Translations under genes and position numbers: made by a program
The notes under the pieces: generated by a model
What the model saw: only the letters and a program-made list of their open reading frames with translations
Told to the model about the DNA's origin: nothing
Database searches by the model: none
Assembly (NCBI GenBank): GCA_027486035.1
Contig: JAIXPX010000031.1
Location: 1-38,835 of the forward strand
Direction: 5' to 3'
DNA: 38,835 bases
Source of the DNA: Erythrobacteraceae bacterium
GTDB lineage: Bacteria > Pseudomonadota > Alphaproteobacteria > Sphingomonadales > Sphingomonadaceae
Part shown: positions 29,467 to 38,835 of the stretch, piece after piece
Numbering within the stretch: the stretch's first letter is position 1
Layout: each line of letters begins with the position of its first letter

Positions 29467-32400
29467 ATGCCCGATCTTACCCGCATCCTCTCGGCCAAGG
29501 GCCCGCTGACCCTCGCCTCGCTCCCGCGCGGCAGCCTGCCGCTGGTGCTGGCAGACCTCGCACGCGCCGCGAAGCGCCGGGCGGTCTTCATCGCGCCCGA
29601 CGATGCCGCAATGCGCGCTGCAGCCGATGCGGCGCGGTTCTTTGCACCCGAGGTGGAGGTGATCACCTTCCCCGCCTGGGACTGCCTGCCCTATGACCGC
29701 GCCAGCCCCGCGCTTTCGATCAGCGCCGAGCGGCTCGCCGCGCTCCACCGCTTGCAGCAACCGGGCGCGGCGCAGCAATTGCTGGTCACGACCGTCAACG
29801 CGGTACTCCAGCGGGTCCTCACCCCCTTCCGCATCCGCGAGAGCGTGCGCGAATTCAAGGTCGGCACGCAGATCGCGCAAGAGAGCCTCACCGCCTTGCT
29901 GACGCGGCAGGGCTACAGCCGCACCGACACGGTGATCGACCACGGCGAATTCGCGGTGCGCGGCTCGCTGGTCGATATCTTCCCCTCCTCGCTGGATACA
30001 GGCCTGCGGCTGGACTTTTTCGGCGACGAGCTCGAAAGTCTTCGGCTGTTCGACCCGGCGACGCAGCTTACCGTCGAGCGGATCGACAGCCACCTGCTGC
30101 TCCCCGCCTCCGAAGCCCTGCTCGACGAGGAGAGCATCAAGCGCTTCCGCAGCCGCTACCGCGAGCTCTTCGGCGCCAATGCGACGCAGGACCCGCTCTA
30201 CGAGGCGGTGTCCGAGAGCCGCCGCCTCGCGGGCATGGAGCACTGGCTCCCGCTGTTCGAAAGCAAGCTGGCGACGCTGTTCGATCACCTCGGCAAGGAT
30301 GATGTGGTGGTCATCGACCAGAGCGCGCTGGGCGCGGCGGAAGAGCGGCTCTGCGACATCAGTGACTATCACGAGCAGCGCGGCCGGATCGCGAGCGAGA
30401 AGAAGGGGTCTTACCGCCCGCTGAAGCCTGATGCGCTCTACCTGGGCCGCGGCGAATTCGACGCCGCGCTCGGGGCGCAGCCGGCCCACCGCGCCACCGG
30501 CTTTGCCGCCGGGGAAGGTGCAGGCGTGCTCGATTTCGGCTTCCGCTCGGGCCGTGATTTTGCACCCGAACGCGGGCGCGGCGAGAATGTCTACGAAGCC
30601 GCAGCTTCCCACCTCAAGGCTGTGCTGAAGGCAGGCCGCAAGCCCCTGGTCGCTGCCTATTCGAACGGCAGCGCGCGGCGCATGGCGGCGATCCTCGAAG
30701 AGGCCGGCGCGCCAACGGCGCTCGCGGATTCGTGGCAGGCCGCGCTCGGCCTCGCGGCGAAGAAGAAGGCGGCGGTCGTCGTCCTGCCGCTTGAAACGGG
30801 CTTCGCCAGCGACACGGTGGAGCTGGTCACCGAGGCGGACGTGCTCGGCGACCGGCTCGTCAGGCGCAAGAAGAAGCGCAAGGATTCCGATGCCTTCCTC
30901 GCCGAGCTTCAAGCTCTTTCGCAGGGCGATCTGGTCGTCCATGTCGAGCACGGGATCGGCAGGTATCTCGGGCTCGAAGCCATTCCCGTCGGCCAGAGCC
31001 AGCACGACTGCGTCGCGCTCGAATATGCGGGCGGCGACAAGCTGTTCATCCCGGTCGAAAACATCGACGTCCTCACCCGCTACGGCTCCTCTGAGCACGC
31101 GGTCGCGCTGGACAAGCTCGGCGGCGAGGCGTGGCAGCGGCGGCGCGCGAAGCTCAAGGAGCGCATTACCGCCATCGCCGGGGAACTGATGCAGGTCGCG
31201 GCAGCCCGCGCGCTCAGGCAGGCCCCCGCCCTTCCCGCCGATCCGCAGACGCTCGGCCAGTTCACCGACCGCTTCCCCTGGGCCGAGACCGAGGATCAGG
31301 AGCGCGCCATCGCCGATGTCCTTTCCGACCTCGAAAGCGGCCGCCCGATGGACCGCCTCGTGTGCGGCGACGTCGGCTTCGGCAAGACCGAGGTGGCGCT
31401 GCGTGCCGCCTTCGTCGCCGCCATGCACGGCCAGCAGGTCGCGGTCGTCGCCCCAACGACGCTGCTTGCCCGCCAGCATTACCAGAACTTCGCCGAGCGC
31501 TTTGCCGGCTTCCCGCTCAAGGTCGGGCGGCTTTCGCGCCTCGTGACGGCGAAGGAAGCTGCCGACACCCGCGAAGGGTTGGAAAGCGGCGACATCGATC
31601 TCGTGGTCGGCACCCACGCGATCCTCTCCAAGTCGACCAAATTCAAGAACCTGGGGCTGGTGATCGTGGATGAAGAGCAGCGTTTCGGCGTCACCCACAA
31701 GGAGAAGCTGAAGCAGCTGCGCGCCGACGTGCACGTGCTCACCCTCACCGCCACCCCGATCCCGCGCACGCTCCAGATGGCGATGTCGGGCCTGCGCGAA
31801 CTATCGACCATTCAGACCCCGCCGGTCGACCGCCTCGCGGTGCGCACCTATGTGATGGAATGGGATGACATGGTGATGCGCGAGGCCCTGCTGCGCGAAC
31901 ATCACCGCGGCGGGCAGAGCTTCATCGTCGTGCCCCGCATCTCGGACATGGCGGACATCGAGGAATGGCTCCGCGAAAATGTGCCCGAGGTGAAGACCGT
32001 GTCGGCCCACGGCCAGATGGCGCCCGGCGAGGTCGAGGAGCGCATGGGCGCCTTCTATGACCGCAAGTATGACGTGCTGCTCTCGACCACCATCGTCGAA
32101 AGCGGGCTCGATATCCCGAGCGCCAACACGATCATCATCCACCGCGCCGACCGCTTCGGCCTTGCCCAGCTCTACCAGCTGCGCGGACGCGTCGGGCGGG
32201 CCAAGCTGCGCGCCTATGCCTATCTCACGCACGAAGCGGGGGTCGCCCTGTCGGAAGTCGCGCAGAAGCGGCTGAAGGTGCTGGGCGATCTCGACACGCT
32301 CGGCGCAGGCTTCCAGCTTGCCAGCCACGATCTCGACATTCGCGGCGCGGGCAACCTGCTGGGCGACGAGCAGTCGGGCCATATCCGCGAGGTTGGCTTC

Positions 32401-32967
32401 GAGCTCTATCAGGCGATGCTGGAGGAGGCGATCCTGGCCGCCAAGGCGGGCGAGATGGGCCTCGAGCGACCGCGCGACAAGGTCAGTCCGCAGATCACGG
32501 TCGACGCGCCGATCATGATCCCCGAGGATTATGTGCCCGATCTCGCAGTGCGCATGGCGCTCTACCGCCGCCTCAATCAGGCCGAAGAGCAGCACGAGAT
32601 CGAGAGCCTCGCTGCCGAGATGATCGACCGCTTCGGCGATCTGCCGCAGCCGACCAAGAACCTCGTGCGCCTGATCGAGATCAAGCATCAGGCGATCACG
32701 GCCTGCATCGGCAAGATCGATGTCGGCGCGCGCGGCACGCTCGTCACCTTCCACAATGATGATTTCCCCGATCCGGCGGGCCTCATCGCCTATGTCGAGC
32801 GCCTCAACGAGGGCGGCAAGGAAACCGCCAAGCTGCGCCCTGACATGAAGCTGGTCATCAACCGGGCATGGGGCGATCCGCTCAGCCGCCTCAATGGCCT
32901 GTTCCAGCTGACCAAGGGGCTGAGCGGGATCGTGAAGAAGGCAGCGAAGGCGAAGAAGGCGGCGTGA
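29467..32967 (+). CDS. mfd: Transcription-repair coupling factor Mfd, 1166 aa
   Basis: Mfd displaces RNA polymerase stalled at DNA lesions and recruits UvrA. Domains in order: the UvrB-like N-terminal domains (about 1-350, with FPAWDCLPYDR), the RNA-polymerase-interacting domain (about 460-560, LSQGDLVVHVEHGIGRYLGL), a RecG-like translocase with Walker A GDVGFGKTE (about 633-641), DEEQ box (about 735) and QLRGRVGR (motif VI), and the C-terminal TRCF domain. Full length, as in E. coli (1148). ATG 29467 has AAGTGAG upstream. It follows sdhE on the same strand. Confidence 0.97.
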   Translation: MPDLTRILSAKGPLTLASLPRGSLPLVLADLARAAKRRAVFIAPDDAAMRAAADAARFFAPEVEVITFPAWDCLPYDRASPALSISAERLAALHRLQQPGAAQQLLVTTVNAVLQRVLTPFRIRESVREFKVGTQIAQESLTALLTRQGYSRTDTVIDHGEFAVRGSLVDIFPSSLDTGLRLDFFGDELESLRLFDPATQLTVERIDSHLLLPASEALLDEESIKRFRSRYRELFGANATQDPLYEAVSESRRLAGMEHWLPLFESKLATLFDHLGKDDVVVIDQSALGAAEERLCDISDYHEQRGRIASEKKGSYRPLKPDALYLGRGEFDAALGAQPAHRATGFAAGEGAGVLDFGFRSGRDFAPERGRGENVYEAAASHLKAVLKAGRKPLVAAYSNGSARRMAAILEEAGAPTALADSWQAALGLAAKKKAAVVVLPLETGFASDTVELVTEADVLGDRLVRRKKKRKDSDAFLAELQALSQGDLVVHVEHGIGRYLGLEAIPVGQSQHDCVALEYAGGDKLFIPVENIDVLTRYGSSEHAVALDKLGGEAWQRRRAKLKERITAIAGELMQVAAARALRQAPALPADPQTLGQFTDRFPWAETEDQERAIADVLSDLESGRPMDRLVCGDVGFGKTEVALRAAFVAAMHGQQVAVVAPTTLLARQHYQNFAERFAGFPLKVGRLSRLVTAKEAADTREGLESGDIDLVVGTHAILSKSTKFKNLGLVIVDEEQRFGVTHKEKLKQLRADVHVLTLTATPIPRTLQMAMSGLRELSTIQTPPVDRLAVRTYVMEWDDMVMREALLREHHRGGQSFIVVPRISDMADIEEWLRENVPEVKTVSAHGQMAPGEVEERMGAFYDRKYDVLLSTTIVESGLDIPSANTIIIHRADRFGLAQLYQLRGRVGRAKLRAYAYLTHEAGVALSEVAQKRLKVLGDLDTLGAGFQLASHDLDIRGAGNLLGDEQSGHIREVGFELYQAMLEEAILAAKAGEMGLERPRDKVSPQITVDAPIMIPEDYVPDLAVRMALYRRLNQAEEQHEIESLAAEMIDRFGDLPQPTKNLVRLIEIKHQAITACIGKIDVGARGTLVTFHNDDFPDPAGLIAYVERLNEGGKETAKLRPDMKLVINRAWGDPLSRLNGLFQLTKGLSGIVKKAAKAKKAA

Positions 32968-32987
32968 CCGCCGCCTCCGATACGCCA

Positions 32988-33797
32988 TCACGCCGATGCG
33001 AGTACACGCGCCGCGAATTCAGCGGCGGGTTCCAGAGTGACCCCGAATTGCGCCGCCTCGGACGGGTTTACCGTCATGCTGTCCGGATTCTGCCCAAGCC
33101 ACTCGTAGATCGCAGCGAGACGATTTCCGGCCGGCGGCCCCATAACCGCGTTGATCCCTTCCGCGAAGTCGGAGAGAGCCAGCGGGACATAGTGCAAGTC
33201 TCGTCCCAGTCCTTGCCCGATCTGCCGGGCGAGCTGTTCGCCTGTCAGGGCATCCGGCCCGCCGATCGCGATGGTCCGCCCATCCGCAGCACCTCGGGCA
33301 ACGGCGGCCACCCACGCCCCCAAGGTGCGATGCGACAACCACGATACCGCAACATCGGGAGCCGCAGGATAAACGATCATTCCGTTCGTCAGAGCGTCCT
33401 TTGCCCACGGCGCAGCGAGATTGTCGAAATAGATGGTCGGTCGCAGGATCACATAGGGAAGGCCGCTCCCCGTTACCCTGTCCACTGCCGCATGAAGATC
33501 GGCAAAGAAGGGATTGACCTCCGCCGGGCCTGGCGTGCCACCCAGGTTCAGCACGATGCGCTCGACCTTCCCGGACTGGGCCGCCTCCACCCAATGATCG
33601 ACGAATGCGGTCATCGCTCCGGGGCGATGATCCTGCGGGATGGTAAGAACCAGCAACTCCGCCCCCGCCGCGCGCTGTCGTGCGTCCCCGGTGTCCGACC
33701 GACTTGATCCGGCAACATCCCAACCGGATGAACGCAGCGCCTCCGCAATGGCGGACGACTGAAGACCACTAATGGCAGGCAGAAAAACTTTGGGCAT
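32988..33797 (-). CDS. NmrA-like NAD(P)-binding oxidoreductase/sensor, 269 aa
   Basis: An atypical SDR (NmrA/NAD(P)H-binding) with Rossmann start MPKVFLPAISGLQSSAIAEA, in which the usual TGxxGxxG is altered to PAISGLQS, and a conserved YVILRPTIYFDN strand. It lacks the YxxxK pair of classical SDRs, so it may be a redox-sensor or quinone-reductase-like protein. ATG 33797 has AAGGAAA about seven bases upstream. Divergent from the HxlR-type regulator, whose autogenous and neighbour control is the usual pattern for such pairs. Its stop is 20 bp from the end of mfd, convergent. Confidence 0.83.
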   Translation of the reverse strand: MPKVFLPAISGLQSSAIAEALRSSGWDVAGSSRSDTGDARQRAAGAELLVLTIPQDHRPGAMTAFVDHWVEAAQSGKVERIVLNLGGTPGPAEVNPFFADLHAAVDRVTGSGLPYVILRPTIYFDNLAAPWAKDALTNGMIVYPAAPDVAVSWLSHRTLGAWVAAVARGAADGRTIAIGGPDALTGEQLARQIGQGLGRDLHYVPLALSDFAEGINAVMGPPAGNRLAAIYEWLGQNPDSMTVNPSEAAQFGVTLEPAAEFAARVLASA

Positions 33798-33838
33798 CTG
33801 ATTTTCCTTGTTGATTCTCCTTCGCCGCAAGTGCCACG

Positions 33839-33857
33839 CTTGCCAAACTACGGTAAG
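33839..33857. promoter_or_regulatory. Candidate operator between the divergent HxlR and NmrA-like genes
   Basis: CTTGCC-N7-GGTAAG is a near-perfect inverted repeat (one mismatch) in the 83-bp space between the two starts. A dyad of this kind, containing GGTAAGTAC, is what HxlR-family dimers commonly bind. Inference from position and symmetry only. Confidence 0.45.
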
Positions 33858-33880
33858 TACGCAGAAATTGGGAACCTGGT

Positions 33881-34204
33881 ATGCTGAACAATACTGCCTG
33901 TGGTGATCCCGATCATTGTCCGGTCGAAGTCACCTTGTCCGCCATCGGCGGAAAATGGAAAGCGCTGATCCTGTATCACACGATGTCGAAGTCACGCCGC
34001 TTCAACGAATTGCGCAGGCTTATCCCCCGCGTGACCCAGCGGATGCTGACCCAGCATCTGCGCGAGCTGGAAGCTGACGGCATCTTGCGAAGAGACGTTC
34101 ATGCGCAGGTGCCGCCGCATGTCGAGTATTCCCTGACAGAGAAAGGGAAGACTTTGGTGCCGATCCTGGACGCGATGGCCGCGTGGGGGTACGCCAACGC
34201 CTAG
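33881..34204 (+). CDS. HxlR-family winged-helix regulator, 107 aa
   Basis: A compact MarR-like winged helix: GGKWKALILYHTM, the recognition region RRLIPRVTQRMLTQHLRELE, and the wing VEYSLTEKGKTL. All are typical of HxlR/HypR/YodB. Two cysteines, Cys7 and Cys13, lie in the N-terminal arm, where YodB/HypR-type members use a Cys to sense quinones or hypochlorite. This suggests redox control of the divergent oxidoreductase gene. Start ATG 33881; a GGGAACC stretch lies ten bases upstream. Confidence 0.92.
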   Translation: MLNNTACGDPDHCPVEVTLSAIGGKWKALILYHTMSKSRRFNELRRLIPRVTQRMLTQHLRELEADGILRRDVHAQVPPHVEYSLTEKGKTLVPILDAMAAWGYANA

Positions 34205-34268
34205 ATGACGATGGCATCGTGATCCCAGTCAGCATGCTCCGCGCGCGGCACACGCGCTGTGCCTCGGC

Positions 34269-35099
34269 CTATCCGTGCCCCATCCCCCGCGCGGTCCGGG
34301 CGAGCGCGACCATGCGCTCGCTCGGCATAGGCTCGGCCCTGAGAAAGCCTTGCCAGTAATCGCAGCCCTCCGCCGTCACGGCTGCACGCTGCACCTCGTC
34401 TTCTATGCCCTCGGCATAGACAGCGAGCCCGAGCGCCTTGGCCAAGGCAATGATCGCGCGCAAGACTGCCAGCGCGGTGCCATCGGCCGGAACACCCTCC
34501 ACCATTGCCTTGTCGAGCTTGAGAGCATCAAGCGGTAGTTCGCGCAAGTAGCGGAAATTGCAGAAACCCGCGCCGAAATCATCGAGCGCAATCCGGAAAC
34601 CGAGCCCGCGCAAGGCGTCAAGCGCATTGGCTGCCTGTGAGAGATTGCGCAGCAGGAGATCCTCGGTCACCTCCAGCATCAGCCGCTCTGGCGCAATCGG
34701 CGAGCGGCCGATGAGACCGGCAAAATCGACGGCAAATCGCGGGTCGGCCAGCTCCTCGGGTGTGATGTTGAGCGACAGTGTCAGACCCTCGGGCCATGTC
34801 GCCGCATCCTCGAGCGCGCAGGCGACAAGGTGGCGGGACAGCGGAGCCACCAGCGCTGCCCGCTCGGCCACGGCAAAAAGATCGCGCGCGCCGATCGCGC
34901 CCAGCGACGGATGGCGCCAGCGGGCCAGCGCCTCGGCGCCCGCGAGCGCGCCGGTGCGGCAATCGAACTGAGGCTGGAACAGGACCTCGATCTCGTTCCG
35001 GTCGAGCGCCCTCAGCAAGTCAGCATCGAGAACGTCCGGTGAGACGCCCGGCAGTTGCCCGGGCGGAAGACCGCGCAAGGATGCTTGCTTTCGTTCCAT
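34269..35099 (-). CDS. Stand-alone EAL-domain c-di-GMP phosphodiesterase, 276 aa
   Basis: A soluble protein made of a short N-terminal tail and one complete EAL domain. Catalytic set: EAL (56-58 in AEALARW), SLNITPEEL (Asn), LEVTED (Glu), LDDFGAG, LKLDKAMVEG and AEGIED; the late WQGFLRAEPM matches the QGY/F site. No GGDEF, PAS or membrane segment is present, so activity must be controlled by expression or partners. GGGAGGTG sits just before ATG 35099. It degrades c-di-GMP to pGpG. Confidence 0.92.
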   Translation of the reverse strand: MERKQASLRGLPPGQLPGVSPDVLDADLLRALDRNEIEVLFQPQFDCRTGALAGAEALARWRHPSLGAIGARDLFAVAERAALVAPLSRHLVACALEDAATWPEGLTLSLNITPEELADPRFAVDFAGLIGRSPIAPERLMLEVTEDLLLRNLSQAANALDALRGLGFRIALDDFGAGFCNFRYLRELPLDALKLDKAMVEGVPADGTALAVLRAIIALAKALGLAVYAEGIEDEVQRAAVTAEGCDYWQGFLRAEPMPSERMVALARTARGMGHG

Positions 35100-35240
35100 C
35101 GCACCTCCCTTTAAGCGCGGAATCCTTAACTGCCTCGCATCAATTGCAATCCGCCCGAATCTGGCACATGAGGGCGCGTGCCAGGTGACGCGCCGGGCAA
35201 GAGCGGTCCCTCACCGCCTCTTGCCCTGAGAGGGGGAACG

Positions 35241-36047
35241 ATGTCGGGCAATGGAACAACCGCCGGAACGGCTTACGAGCGGCTGGCGCTGCTCGCCTCC
35301 GAGACGGAGCGTGCGCAGGAGGCCCGCGAGGCCCTGCTCGCGCAAGGCGAATGGGCGCCCTTGGCCGAGGCTGATGCAGCGGTGGTGCTGGGCGGTGACG
35401 GATTCATGCTCCAGACCCTCCACGCCATGCTCGATTCGGCTCGCGTCATTCCGGCCTACGGGATGAACCTCGGCACGGTCGGGTTCCTCATGAACCGCTA
35501 CGACAGGCGGGCCGCCATCGCGGCCAAGGTCAACAAGGCGCGGCGCTGGACGATCTCGCCCTTGCGGGTCGAAGCGGTGACGCAGGACGGCGAAACGCAC
35601 CAGCTTTGCGCGATCAACGAAATCTCGCTGCTGCGCGAGACGCGCCAGACCGCCAAGATCGAAGTGACTGTCGGCGACCGTGTCCGCATCCGCGAGCTGG
35701 TCTGCGACGGGGTGCTGGTTGCCACGCCGGCGGGTTCCACCGCCTATAACCTGTCGGCACAGGGACCGATCCTGCCGCTCGACAGCAAGATGCTGGCGCT
35801 GACCCCGATCAGCCCCTTCCGCCCCCGCCGCTGGCGCGGAGCGATCCTGCCCGACCGGATGCCGATCATCCTCAGGGTGCTCGACCCTGCCAAGCGCCCC
35901 GTCGCCGCCGTTGCCGACCAGAAGGAGCTGCGCGACATCGCCGAGGTGCGCCTCCAGATCGCCCGCGATGCCGACCTGACCCTGCTTTTCGACCCCGGCC
36001 AGAGCCTCGAGGAGCGGATTGTCGCCGAGCAGTTTGTGACGGCCTAA
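35241..36047 (+). CDS. nadK: NAD kinase, 268 aa
   Basis: Phosphorylates NAD to NADP. The active-site GGDG is at residues 51-54 (VVLGGDGFMLQT), with the substrate-binding NLGTVGFL, NEISLLR and DGVLVATPAGSTAYNLSAQGP stretches. Length suits the short alphaproteobacterial form. GAGAGGGGGAACG precedes ATG 35241. Upstream in-frame residues to 35178 are Pro/Gly-rich and probably not coding. Divergent from the EAL gene with 141 bp between the starts. Confidence 0.95.
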   Translation: MSGNGTTAGTAYERLALLASETERAQEAREALLAQGEWAPLAEADAAVVLGGDGFMLQTLHAMLDSARVIPAYGMNLGTVGFLMNRYDRRAAIAAKVNKARRWTISPLRVEAVTQDGETHQLCAINEISLLRETRQTAKIEVTVGDRVRIRELVCDGVLVATPAGSTAYNLSAQGPILPLDSKMLALTPISPFRPRRWRGAILPDRMPIILRVLDPAKRPVAAVADQKELRDIAEVRLQIARDADLTLLFDPGQSLEERIVAEQFVTA

Positions 36048-36106
36048 CTTGATGAAGTGCATCCAGGCCGCGCCTTGCGCGAGCCATCAACTTGGCGCCT
36101 TCTGAC

Positions 36107-36126
36107 TTGCTGTATTAACACAGCAA
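36107..36126. repeat. Perfect 7-bp inverted repeat upstream of tRNA-Asn
   Basis: TTGCTGT (36107-36113) and ACAGCAA (36120-36126) flank ATTAAC. It lies between nadK and the tRNA promoter in a locally AT-rich stretch, and could be the nadK transcript end or an operator. Otherwise 36048-36157 shows no gene. Confidence 0.45.
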
Positions 36127-36157
36127 TACTGCCCTTCGAGACCTGATCAAAACCCTC

Positions 36158-36186
36158 TTGCAATCCCCTGCCCTCGCCCATATAGG
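36158..36186 (+). promoter_or_regulatory. Promoter of tRNA-Asn
   Basis: TTGCAA (-35, 36158-36163), a 17-bp spacer and TATAGG (-10, 36181-36186), followed by CGCGC. Nearly identical to the tRNA-Pro promoter, including the GC-rich bases after the -10. Confidence 0.7.
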
Positions 36187-36226
36187 CGCGCTTCCGCTCT
36201 TCCTTAGGACCGCTTGGAAGAGTTGC

Positions 36227-36301
36227 TCCCCGATAGCTCAGCGGTAGAGTAGGTGACTGTTAATCACTTGGCCGTAGGTTCGAATCCTACTCGGGGAGCC
36301 A
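36227..36301 (+). tRNA. tRNA-Asn (anticodon GTT)
   Basis: A 75-nt cloverleaf. Acceptor TCCCCGA pairs with TCGGGGA, the discriminator is G and CCA is encoded at 36299-36301. The anticodon loop CTGTTAA gives GTT at 36259-36261. Confidence 0.97.
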
Positions 36302-36366
36302 TCTTCTTCCATCGCTGCAATGCAAGCATCCCTCACGGGCTTCATCCGCGCTTGGTCTTTCCGGGC

Positions 36367-37122
36367 CTAGACCCCCGCCAGCAATCGCACCCCCACCACG
36401 CCGACCAGCAATGCGGTTAGCCAGCGAATCCACCGGGCCGGAAGCAGTCTTGTGGCGAGCAGGCTTCCGATCTGGCCGCCGATCACCACCGCCACGAGCA
36501 GCGGCAGCGAGGCCCCGAGCGCCGCGCCAAACAGGCCGGGGCCGTTCTTGAGCATCTGTCCGGCAAGACCGAACAGCGAGTTTACGAGAATGAACAGGCT
36601 GGCGGTCGCGGCGATCCCGCGCGCGGCATCCCAACGGGCAAGATGCAGGAGCGGGGCGAGAAATATCCCGCCCCCGATCCCGACCAGTCCAGCAAAATAG
36701 CCGAGCGGCGCGGCTGCCAGCGGCATGAACCGCGCCGCGCCCGTCGGCTTTGCGTCCGCGCTCTCGCGCAGGGGGATCAGCATGGTCATCGCGGTCAGCA
36801 CGAGACTGCCCCCAAGGAGTGACAGGAACGTTGCCTCCTTGATCGGAGTCAGCCCACCGACAAAACTCGCCGGCGCGCCAAGTGCCACGATGACCAGCGC
36901 CTTTTTCCAAGGGGTCAGCCCGGCCCGGGCAAAGCGGATGCTCGAGCCCGTCACCACAAGGATATTGCAGCCGAGCGAGACCAGCGGCAGCAGCCGGTAA
37001 TCGAGCCCGGAGAGCGCCAGCAGCGCCGAATAGGTCGATCCGCCCCCGAAGCCGACACTGGCGTAGAGCAGGGCCGTCACCAGGAATGCGAGTGCCAGCA
37101 GCACGGGAACCGCCCCGATCAT
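36367..37122 (-). CDS. TauE/SafE-family sulfite/organic-anion exporter, 251 aa
   Basis: An inner-membrane protein with about eight helices in two related halves. Repeated Gly-rich motifs mark the family: VGFGGGSTYSALLALSG in the first half and LVGIGGGIFLAPLLHL in the second. Family members export sulfite, sulfoacetate or other anions, but the substrate is not predictable here. AGGGGG lies upstream of ATG 37122. It is followed on the same strand by nothing within the operon; tRNA-Asn is convergent. Confidence 0.9.
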   Translation of the reverse strand: MIGAVPVLLALAFLVTALLYASVGFGGGSTYSALLALSGLDYRLLPLVSLGCNILVVTGSSIRFARAGLTPWKKALVIVALGAPASFVGGLTPIKEATFLSLLGGSLVLTAMTMLIPLRESADAKPTGAARFMPLAAAPLGYFAGLVGIGGGIFLAPLLHLARWDAARGIAATASLFILVNSLFGLAGQMLKNGPGLFGAALGASLPLLVAVVIGGQIGSLLATRLLPARWIRWLTALLVGVVGVRLLAGV

Positions 37123-37147
37123 CCCAACCCCCCCCTAATCGGACCGA

Positions 37148-38835
<1,688 letters not shown>

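Noticed and set aside
26796..31734. Frames of roughly 700-800 codons opposite recG and mfd
   Set aside because: Recognisable helicase motifs are on the other strand and these frames show no domain; they arise from high GC at third codon positions.

Overview
The window is a compact, GC-rich stretch of a bacterial chromosome. Its gene content and layout point to an alphaproteobacterium of the order Sphingomonadales, most like the Erythrobacteraceae (Erythrobacter/Porphyrobacter type); this placement rests on protein resemblance and synteny, not on a marker search. Almost everything is conserved core metabolism or information processing. I see no prophage, insertion sequence, CRISPR array or secondary-metabolite cluster. 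Both ends cut genes: the 3' end of isocitrate lyase (left) and the C-terminal two thirds of SecA (right).

Layout. 1-2.1 kb: aceA end, a 61-residue protein with a strong terminator, and an exported M20 amidohydrolase. 2.1-5.7 kb: tRNA-Leu(CAA) beside a parS-like site, an inositol-phosphatase family gene with efp, a small lipoprotein, and a bicarbonate-transporter pair (SbtA-like permease plus PII-like SbtB) joined by an ATGA overlap. 5.7-12.7 kb, minus strand: a central-carbon block tkt-gap-pgk followed by two small genes, then class I aldolase and thiE. 12.9-14.8 kb, plus strand: a small coiled-coil protein, zapA with a TTG start, a probable 6S RNA, formyl-THF cyclo-ligase and a DUF2842 membrane protein. 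14.8-19.8 kb, minus strand: tRNA-Asp, a branched-chain 2-oxoacid dehydrogenase operon (E1alpha-E1beta-E2), and thyA. 19.9-23.4 kb: tRNA-Pro(CGG), an apparently frame-broken membrane protein, a terminator and a candidate 12-codon ORF, and a CHASE2-EAL signalling protein. 23.4-26.9 kb: DUF3429, SDR and ABC1 kinase genes, a second parS-like site, and a low-molecular-weight phosphatase. 26.9-33 kb: recG / sdhE / mfd. 33-36.3 kb: a divergent NmrA-like/HxlR pair, a stand-alone EAL protein, NAD kinase, tRNA-Asn. 36.4-38.8 kb: TauE/SafE permease and secA.

How the parts fit. Isocitrate lyase, the glycolysis/gluconeogenesis/pentose-phosphate block and the branched-chain oxoacid dehydrogenase suit an aerobic heterotroph living on acetate-like, amino-acid and sugar carbon; the bicarbonate importer would feed anaplerotic carboxylation. 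RecG and Mfd handle stalled forks and stalled RNA polymerase. Two EAL proteins suggest active c-di-GMP turnover. Four tRNA genes each have a readable promoter with a 17-bp spacer. Two one-mismatch parS sites suggest the window lies in the origin-proximal part of the chromosome.

The most unusual items are the SbtA/SbtB pair in a heterotroph, the parS-like site abutting the tRNA-Leu promoter, the 12-codon ORF whose perfect Shine-Dalgarno is partly inside a hairpin, a perfect 11-bp inverted repeat in front of the oxoacid dehydrogenase operon, and a small family of REP-like palindromic elements. None of these amounts to a clearly new multi-gene system.
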